5,987 nt of DNA from Bacteroidota bacterium (lineage in GTDB: Bacteria > Bacteroidota > Bacteroidia > Bacteroidales > VadinHA17), in the NCBI GenBank assembly GCA_015222065.1, contig JADFUQ010000064.1, positions 1-5,987 on the forward strand, in the 5' to 3' direction. Shown piece after piece: positions 1-4,354 of the stretch. The translations under genes were made by a program, and so were the position numbers. The notes under the pieces were generated by a model. It saw only the letters and a list, made by a program, of their open reading frames with translations. It made no database searches and was not told the origin of the DNA. Every line of letters starts with the position of its first letter. Position 1 is the first letter of the stretch.

Positions 1-2
1 AA

Positions 3-89
3 TCATTTTTAGTTACAAACAGTGAGGTTTATTTAGCGATTTCTGATCACCTGGCAGAAAAAATAAAGGTTACTATAATTCGGAGATAA
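3..89 (+). CDS. FeoA-like domain protein, C-terminal end only (5' truncated by window edge)
   Basis: An open frame runs in from the left edge and stops at TAA 87-89. It encodes 28 residues, including the stretch VYLAISDHLAEKIKV. This matches the last beta-strand and closing helix of FeoA/SH3-like domains, where a short strand with L/I-A-I/L is followed by a small helix ending in A-x-K-I-x-V. The complete FeoA later in the window ends with KIAIGHSMAKKILV in the same pattern. FeoA proteins are small cytoplasmic partners of the FeoB transporter. The stop lies 5 nt before the next start, and the next gene's Shine-Dalgarno sequence (82-85) lies inside this coding end, so the two genes are almost certainly co-transcribed. 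Only the tail is visible. It could be a free FeoA or the C-terminal domain of a larger protein such as another DtxR-family regulator. Confidence 0.6.
   Translation, partial: SFLVTNSEVYLAISDHLAEKIKVTIIRR
82..85 (+). promoter_or_regulatory. Ribosome binding site for the membrane-anchored DtxR-FeoA gene
   Basis: GGAG lies 9 nt before the ATG at 95, inside the last codons of the upstream FeoA-like gene. It supports ATG 95 as the start, and its position suggests translation coupled to the upstream gene. Confidence 0.6.
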
Positions 90-94
90 AATTT

Positions 95-1123
95 ATGATT
101 GATCCTGTAATGGCTTTGCTAACTGCAGGTGCTGTATGTCTTGGCGCATTTTTGATGTTCTGGCCGGAAAAAGGATTGATCGCCAGATTGCGGTGGTCAA
201 AAGATACCGGGAAAAGAGTCCTGATGGAGGATGCTCTTAAACATATATATAACTGCGAGGAGGAAAATGTTACCTGTACTTTTCACAGTCTTGCCGGTGC
301 CCTGTTAAAAGAACCCAATCAGATTACCCCGATAATAACACGACTTGAATCATTGGGATTACTGACAATCAGTGGGCAGGGATTCCAGTTAACCTCTGAA
401 GGAAAAAATTATGCATTGCGAATCCTGCGTGTTCACCGATTATGGGAAAGATATCTCGCAGAGGAGACAGGTGTGCCGGAAACAGCCTGGCATGAACAGG
501 CCGAAATTAAGGAACACATTTTTACAGAAGAGGATGCCAACAGGATCAGCAGGCAACTTGGTTATCCACGTTATGATCCCCATGGTGATCCCATACCTAC
601 AGCCTCCGGGGATTTACCGCCCCACAGAGGAAGACTACTGAATAATTTTTTAGAGGGAGATATTGTTCAGGTAATTCATATTGAAGATGAACCGTCGGCT
701 GTATATGCGGAAATAATAGAAAAGGGAATTTACCTGGGCGTACAGATCGAAATTTCAAAAAAGTTAAAAAACAGTATACATATTTTAGTTGCCGGTAAAG
801 TACAAACCCTGCCGGTTCTTTTATCCGGAAATATTACTGCGCAGCCGGCTCCCGAAGAACAAAAGATTGAAGAACCACTACAGTCTCTTTCTTCATTAAA
901 AACCGGAGAAGAGGCAGAGGTTGCGGGAATCTCCCGGGCCTGTCGCGGTGCTCAACGTCGTCGTCTCATGGATCTGGGGATCGTGCCCGGGACTGTGGTT
1001 TCAATGGTGATGACAAGTGCAGGTGGTGATCCCAAAGCCTATAATATCCGCGGTGCGATGATTGCCTTAAGAGAAGATCAGGCAGACTTTATACATATAC
1101 AACCATTTAAAAAAGTAAACTAA
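95..1123 (+). CDS. Membrane-anchored DtxR/MntR-family metal sensor fused to FeoA
   Basis: The 342-aa protein has five parts. Residues 5-23 are one hydrophobic helix followed by a basic stretch (K26, R31, R33, K36, K40, R41), which predicts a cytoplasmic body. Residues 44-104 are a DtxR-type winged helix. Residues 105-168 are the DtxR metal-binding and dimerisation domain. Residues 185-245 are an SH3/FeoA-like domain like the third domain of DtxR. Residues 265-337 are a classical FeoA domain with MDLGIVPGT and the GDPKAYNIRGAMIALR block. By my alignment with Corynebacterium DtxR, the ligand positions His79, Glu83, His98, Cys102, Glu105 and His106 correspond to H114, E118, H133, E137, E140 and H141, and Met10 to D46. 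Asp and Glu at the Met10 and Cys102 positions are as in MntR. Ordinary DtxR proteins are soluble and about 140-230 aa, so the anchor and the second FeoA domain are unusual. The neighbours are a FeoA tail upstream and the split FeoB downstream, with TAA 1 nt before the next ATG. It is probably an iron- or manganese-responsive regulator held at the membrane; it may instead be a structural partner of FeoB that no longer binds DNA. Confidence 0.85.
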   Translation: MIDPVMALLTAGAVCLGAFLMFWPEKGLIARLRWSKDTGKRVLMEDALKHIYNCEEENVTCTFHSLAGALLKEPNQITPIITRLESLGLLTISGQGFQLTSEGKNYALRILRVHRLWERYLAEETGVPETAWHEQAEIKEHIFTEEDANRISRQLGYPRYDPHGDPIPTASGDLPPHRGRLLNNFLEGDIVQVIHIEDEPSAVYAEIIEKGIYLGVQIEISKKLKNSIHILVAGKVQTLPVLLSGNITAQPAPEEQKIEEPLQSLSSLKTGEEAEVAGISRACRGAQRRRLMDLGIVPGTVVSMVMTSAGGDPKAYNIRGAMIALREDQADFIHIQPFKKVN

Positions 1124-1124
1124 T

Positions 1125-1922
1125 ATGACAAATAAATTAAATAATTGTGAAACCTGTCCGGTACATCAGTCAACATATCTTAAAAAATTAGGCGTAAATA
1201 TGGATAGGTGGGATTATGTCCTGGCCCTTGCCGGCAATCCCAATACCGGAAAAAGTACTGTTTTTAATGCACTGACCGGTTTGCGCCAACACACGGGAAA
1301 CTGGCCGGGAAAAACAGTAACCCGGACTGAAGGAGGATTTATATATCAGGAAAAAAGATATAAAATTGTAGATCTGCCCGGGACTTATTCTCTTCTGTCT
1401 ACAAGTACGGATGAGGAGGTCGCCCGTAATTTTATTCTTTTTGGGAAACCCGATGTAACCGTAATTGTAATGGATGCAACCCGTGTTGAAAGAAATCTTA
1501 ACTTAACCTTACAGATTCTTGAAATTACTGATCGGATTGTGATTTGTCTGAATTTAATGGATGAAGCCCGCCGACATCAATTGCGTATAGATGAACGAAA
1601 ATTGTCAAAGGAATTAGGCGTCCCTGTTATCCCCACAAGTGCACGGAAGGGTGAAGGTATCGATGAATTGCTCAGAGCCATCCATGAAGTGGCAAATGGT
1701 TTATATGTCTGTAAACCACATCACATTACAAGTGGATCAAAATCGCTCAAACGTGCGGTATCACAATTAGTTGAAAAGATAGAAAACAGGTTCAGCGGAA
1801 TTTCAAATGCTCACTGGATAGCGCTTCGGTTACTTGAGGGTGATCCCCGAATAATCGAAGCGGTCAAAAAAGGTGAACTGGATAATTTATATCAAAGAAT
1901 TGAAAACACAGAAACTAAATAG
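1125..1922 (+). CDS. feoB: FeoB GTPase domain as a separate protein
   Basis: This 265-aa cytoplasmic protein is the N-terminal G domain of FeoB with no membrane segments. The GTPase motifs are all present: G1 GNPNTGKST (37-45), G2 Thr64 in NWPGKTV, G3 DLPG (83-86), G4 NLMD (143-146) and G5 SAR (172-174). Asn40, just before TGKS, is the residue that coordinates the activating potassium ion in Streptococcus FeoB. After the G domain comes a helical tail containing LRLLEGDP, the usual FeoB linker toward the membrane domain, and the protein stops there. The N-terminus carries a CxxC pair (C8, C11) before the G domain. The start overlaps nothing but sits 1 nt after the previous stop and has no clear Shine-Dalgarno, so translation is probably coupled. 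An internal ATG at 1200 is possible but would lose the CxxC. The next gene encodes the missing membrane half. Free FeoB GTPase-domain proteins occur in other bacteria, so this is likely a natural split. Confidence 0.9.
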   Translation: MTNKLNNCETCPVHQSTYLKKLGVNMDRWDYVLALAGNPNTGKSTVFNALTGLRQHTGNWPGKTVTRTEGGFIYQEKRYKIVDLPGTYSLLSTSTDEEVARNFILFGKPDVTVIVMDATRVERNLNLTLQILEITDRIVICLNLMDEARRHQLRIDERKLSKELGVPVIPTSARKGEGIDELLRAIHEVANGLYVCKPHHITSGSKSLKRAVSQLVEKIENRFSGISNAHWIALRLLEGDPRIIEAVKKGELDNLYQRIENTETK

Positions 1923-1926
1923 ACTT

Positions 1927-3387
1927 ATGAAAAATCAGGTAGATAATATCATAGAAAAAAATAAGATCACTGATGAGGAGATTCTGGAAACAGCAAATTC
2001 ACTTCGCTGGGATCTTGGGGAAAATCTGCATGATTCATTGCTAGAATCTATTTATCAGGATGCCGCAGAAATCTCTGAAAAGGTAGTTACAAAAGTAGAT
2101 GAGAAACCAAGATTTGATTGGGATCGTACATTGGATCGTTTGTTAACAAGCAGGTGGACAGGTTTCCCCATTATGTTGTTGATATTAACCATCGTTTTTT
2201 GGATAACAATCTCCGGGGCAAATGTACCATCCGCTCTTCTTGCCAGTTTTCTGATTGATACGATCCATCCGGTTTTGAAAGATGTTGCAGCCTATTTCGG
2301 GACGCCTTTGTGGCTTGACGGTTTATTAATCGACGGAATTTATCTGGCCATGGCCTGGGTGATAAGCGTTATGTTACCGCCAATGGCAATATTTTTTCCA
2401 CTTTTTACCCTTTTGGAGGATTTTGGGTATTTACCCCGGGTGGCATTTAATCTGGACAGCTTGTTTAAGAAGGCTGGTGCCCATGGGAAACAGGCTCTAA
2501 CAATGGCTATGGGATACGGTTGTAATGCTGCAGGAATTATTGCCACCAGAGTGATTGACAGTCCACGGGAAAGATTGATTGCAATTATTACGAATAATTT
2601 CTCACTGTGTAACGGGCGGTGGCCAACACAAATATTGATTGCATCCTTATTTATCGGATCTATGGTGCCGGCGGCTCTTGGTGGTCTAGTTTCTGCCACA
2701 GCCGTTGTGGCGGTAGCATTGCTGGGTATCATATTGACTTTTGTGACTTCCTGGTTTTTATCCAGAACAATTTTAAAAGGAGAAGCCTCTACCTTTAGTC
2801 TGGAACTACCACCATATCGTCCACCCAAAATACTTCAAACGCTGTATACCTCACTTATTGACAGAACAATCTTTGTTTTATGGCGGGCAATAATATTTGC
2901 CGTACCTGCCGGGGCGGTTATATGGTTAAGTGCAAATGTTATGATTGGTGATCAAAGTATCGGAGAACATATCGTAAATTTTATAGATCCCTTCGGATTG
3001 TTGCTTGGTCTGAATGGTGTTATTTTGTTTGCCTATATTATTGCTATTCCGGCCAATGAAATAGTGATACCGACCATACTTATGCTAACCGTGATGATAT
3101 TAAAAGCATCCGGGGTTGGAGAAGGAGCCGGGGTAATGTTTGAACTGGATGATTATCAGATCTACACAGAGCTATTTGCCGCCGGGGGATGGACACTGTT
3201 GACGGCCATTAATCTAATGCTTTTTAGCCTTGTTCATAATCCTTGTTCTACAGCCATCTATACGATATACAAAGAAACAAAAAGTATAAAATGGACAGCT
3301 ATATCAACATTTTTACCCCTTGTTATGGGAATTGCTATTTGTTTCTTTGTCGCTCAGATCTGGCGTATTTTTATCGGAGCAGGTTAA
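1927..3387 (+). CDS. feoB: FeoB membrane permease domain as a separate protein (Fe(II) transporter)
   Basis: The 486-aa inner-membrane protein supplies the transport half of FeoB. Residues 1-75 are a hydrophilic helical lead (LRWDLGENLHD at 26-36, then FDWDRTLDRLL) that would follow the G domain in a one-piece FeoB. From residue 79 on there are many hydrophobic segments, with both gate regions. The first holds GYGCNAAG (Cys199) followed by SPRERLIAIITNNFSLCNGRWP (Cys228); the second holds HNPCST (Cys440) followed by IYKET. These cysteines match the conserved Cys of FeoB gates. LEDFGYLPR (164-171), another FeoB signature, is also present. ATG 1927 lies 4 nt after the GTPase gene's stop. A GTG at 1873 in the same frame would give 504 aa and a 50-nt overlap, but its added residues do not look like FeoB. 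Neither start has a good Shine-Dalgarno, so coupling to the GTPase gene is likely. This permease presumably works with that protein. There is no clear terminator after its TAA. Confidence 0.9.
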   Translation: MKNQVDNIIEKNKITDEEILETANSLRWDLGENLHDSLLESIYQDAAEISEKVVTKVDEKPRFDWDRTLDRLLTSRWTGFPIMLLILTIVFWITISGANVPSALLASFLIDTIHPVLKDVAAYFGTPLWLDGLLIDGIYLAMAWVISVMLPPMAIFFPLFTLLEDFGYLPRVAFNLDSLFKKAGAHGKQALTMAMGYGCNAAGIIATRVIDSPRERLIAIITNNFSLCNGRWPTQILIASLFIGSMVPAALGGLVSATAVVAVALLGIILTFVTSWFLSRTILKGEASTFSLELPPYRPPKILQTLYTSLIDRTIFVLWRAIIFAVPAGAVIWLSANVMIGDQSIGEHIVNFIDPFGLLLGLNGVILFAYIIAIPANEIVIPTILMLTVMILKASGVGEGAGVMFELDDYQIYTELFAAGGWTLLTAINLMLFSLVHNPCSTAIYTIYKETKSIKWTAISTFLPLVMGIAICFFVAQIWRIFIGAG

Positions 3388-3455
3388 TCCATCGCAATAT
3401 ATCTTCCAATTTTCTTCTGATTTTCATCTTAACTGTCTTGCTTGTCGTCAGTCAA

Positions 3456-3484
3456 TTGATTATATTTTGTTAAATGTATCTAAC
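3456..3484 (+). promoter_or_regulatory. Candidate sigma-70 type promoter of the regulator-feoA-feoB unit
   Basis: TTGATT (3456-3461) and TCTAAC (3479-3484) are spaced by 17 nt, each matching 4 of 6 consensus bases. Transcription would begin near 3491 and give a leader of roughly 15 nt before ATG 3506, with GGG (3496-3498) as a weak ribosome binding site. The palindrome at 3466-3487 lies across the spacer and the -10 element, the usual place for a repressor site. The call rests on pattern only. Confidence 0.35.
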
Positions 3485-3487
3485 AAA
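3466..3487. promoter_or_regulatory. Palindromic candidate operator, TTTGTTA-N8-TAACAAA
   Basis: TTTGTTA (3466-3472) and TAACAAA (3481-3487) are perfect 7-bp inverted arms around an 8-bp spacer. The right arm is also part of a second inverted repeat, TAACA-AA-TGTTA (3481-3492), so three alternating half-sites lie side by side. The site is 18 bp upstream of the DtxR-like regulator's start and overlaps its candidate promoter. Dimeric winged-helix repressors of this family bind interrupted palindromes of similar size, so autoregulation is a reasonable inference. The bases do not match the classical DtxR box, and which of the two regulators would bind is not decided by the sequence. Confidence 0.5.
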
Positions 3488-3505
3488 TGTTATATGGGTA
3501 TAATT

Positions 3506-4027
3506 ATGAAAGATGTCTGGAAAAAATTTGAACAAACAGAATTAACACACAGCAGTATTCACCATTTACTGGCGATAAATTCTTTACTCAAGGAACATGG
3601 ATATTCAAGGTCTGTTGATATTGCACATCACCTGAATATCAGCCGGTCCAGTGTCTCTGTAACGGTAACAAAGCTAAGGGATAAGGGTTTTGTCAGAGAG
3701 GATAAAAATCGTTTTTTAAACTTATCGAAGAAAGGAGAGGAACTGGTAAATTCGGTTCTCTCCAAACGATGTATTGTGGAACAATTTTTCCGGGAAGTTC
3801 TCGATCTGTCCTCTCAGGAAGCAGAAATCGAAGCTTGTAAGGTGGAGCACCTCTTAAGCGAGCCAACCGGTAAGAAACTAATCACTTTTATGGGATACTT
3901 TTTATCCGGTCAACCTGATGTCGTAAAGTTCAGAAAGGGATTAGAAGCGTTTAACTGTCTTTGTGCTTCAACCAAAGAATGTGATGCGTGTGAATTAGAT
4001 TGTTTTTTTAAACATAATGGTCGGTGA
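3506..4027 (+). CDS. DtxR-like iron-responsive regulator with cysteine-rich C-terminal tail
   Basis: The 173-aa soluble protein has a winged-helix domain at residues 12-80 (recognition region SRSSVSVTVTKLRDKG; wing near KNRFLNLSKKG) and a DtxR-type metal-binding and dimerisation helix region at 81-135. By my alignment with DtxR, Cys102, Glu105 and His106 correspond to C111, E114 and H115, and Met10 to H19, so the primary metal site looks intact. At the ancillary site Glu83 is kept as E92, while His79 and His98 are R88 and E107. The SH3 domain is absent. Residues 151-166 instead hold five cysteines (C151, C153, C159, C162, C166), spaced CxC-x5-CxxC-x3-C, which could hold zinc or an iron-sulfur cluster. 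ATG 3506 fits the start of the family; ATG 3494 would add only four residues. It stands directly before feoA and feoB behind a palindrome. It is most likely an Fe(II)-dependent repressor of this unit; MarR-type annotation is possible because of the winged helix. Confidence 0.8.
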   Translation: MKDVWKKFEQTELTHSSIHHLLAINSLLKEHGYSRSVDIAHHLNISRSSVSVTVTKLRDKGFVREDKNRFLNLSKKGEELVNSVLSKRCIVEQFFREVLDLSSQEAEIEACKVEHLLSEPTGKKLITFMGYFLSGQPDVVKFRKGLEAFNCLCASTKECDACELDCFFKHNGR

Positions 4028-4114
4028 ATATCATGAAGGAAATAAGGACAAAATCTTTCCGGGATGGTTCGATCATTGCCTGATTACTGAAATAAATATA
4101 GAAGGAAAATATAG
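4028..4114 (+). other. Short spacer between regulator and feoA
   Basis: This 87-bp interval has no clear promoter or terminator. It holds the ribosome binding site of feoA at its end and a 16-codon reading frame (4033-4083) that I do not consider a gene. The regulator and feoA are probably on one transcript. Confidence 0.5.
4101..4106 (+). promoter_or_regulatory. Ribosome binding site of feoA
   Basis: GAAGGA lies 8 nt before ATG 4115 and is the best Shine-Dalgarno sequence in the window. It fixes the feoA start and suggests feoA is translated independently of the upstream regulator. Confidence 0.7.
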
Positions 4115-4354
4115 ATGGATATAAAAGATCTGACACAAATTACTAGTGGAGAGACGGTTAGAGTTGTGGAAATTAATGGGGGACATCGTTTCAGGGAAAA
4201 AGTTGATGCCATTGGATTACGGGTTGGATCCCGGATTATCAAATTATCTGCACAGATTTTGAGAGGGCCGGTAACGATTAAAATTGGGAGCACTAAAATC
4301 GCTATTGGTCACAGTATGGCCAAGAAAATACTTGTTGATGGTAAGAATACATGA
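4115..4354 (+). CDS. feoA: FeoA, small cytoplasmic partner of FeoB
   Basis: The 79-aa protein is the usual length for FeoA and consists of one SH3-like domain: an opening L-x-x-I-x-S-G-E-T-V strand, the VDAIGLRVGS turn (the counterpart of L-x-x-M-G-L-x-P-G), a GPVTIKIGSTKIAIG hairpin, and the closing helix SMAKKILV. FeoA proteins bind the FeoB cytoplasmic domain and are needed for Fe(II) uptake in several bacteria, though their exact action is unsettled. The stop codon TGA (4352-4354) overlaps the ATG of feoB in an ATGA, so the two are translationally coupled and likely made together. Unlike the FeoA domain in the gene at 95, it is not fused to a sensor. Confidence 0.9.
   Translation: MDIKDLTQITSGETVRVVEINGGHRFREKVDAIGLRVGSRIIKLSAQILRGPVTIKIGSTKIAIGHSMAKKILVDGKNT

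Larger units (their letters stand above)
3388..3505 (+). other. Non-coding gap between the two Feo units
   Basis: This 118-bp stretch is the longest non-coding interval in the window. Its last 50 bases hold a palindrome and a plausible promoter for the downstream regulator, annotated separately. I found no GC-rich hairpin with a T tract after the FeoB permease stop, so no intrinsic terminator can be called and read-through from the first unit remains possible. An open frame enters it from inside the permease gene, in frame with the regulator, but it has no start signal and its translation shows no domain before residue 1 of the regulator. Confidence 0.6.

Noticed and set aside
51..79. CTGGCA and TATAAT with a 17-nt spacer, resembling a promoter for the gene at 95
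   Set aside because: Both boxes lie inside the FeoA-like coding end, and transcription from them would start near 86, removing the Shine-Dalgarno at 82-85 from the mRNA.
125..139. Possible lipoprotein signal at Cys15 of the anchored regulator
   Set aside because: The residue before the cysteine is Val, not Ala, Gly or Ser, and the helix is better read as an anchor with the C-terminal body in the cytoplasm.
1863..1875. Programmed -1 ribosomal frameshift at C AAA AAA G joining the FeoB halves
   Set aside because: A -1 slip leads to the wrong frame; the permease is +1 (equal to -2) relative to the GTPase. Only loss of one A or gain of two would fuse them.
2340..2828. 162-codon open frame on the - strand
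   Set aside because: It lies wholly inside the FeoB permease gene and its translation shows no domain; it is a coding shadow. The same holds for - strand frames at 4084-4293, 5289-5600 and 5715-5963, and for + strand frames at 411-641 and 3243-3473.
3499..3504. Perfect TATAAT just before ATG 3506
   Set aside because: No matching -35 at 16-18 nt, and initiation would fall inside the gene after its start codon.
3320..3505. Longer N-terminus for the regulator, starting inside the permease gene
   Set aside because: The extra 62 residues overlap the FeoB permease in another frame, show no domain, and the protein beginning at 3506 already contains the full winged helix.
4033..4083. 16-codon reading frame (MKEIRTKSFRDGSIIA) between the regulator and feoA
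   Set aside because: Too short to judge, only a weak ribosome site formed by the previous stop region, no recognisable motif. Conservation in relatives would be needed.
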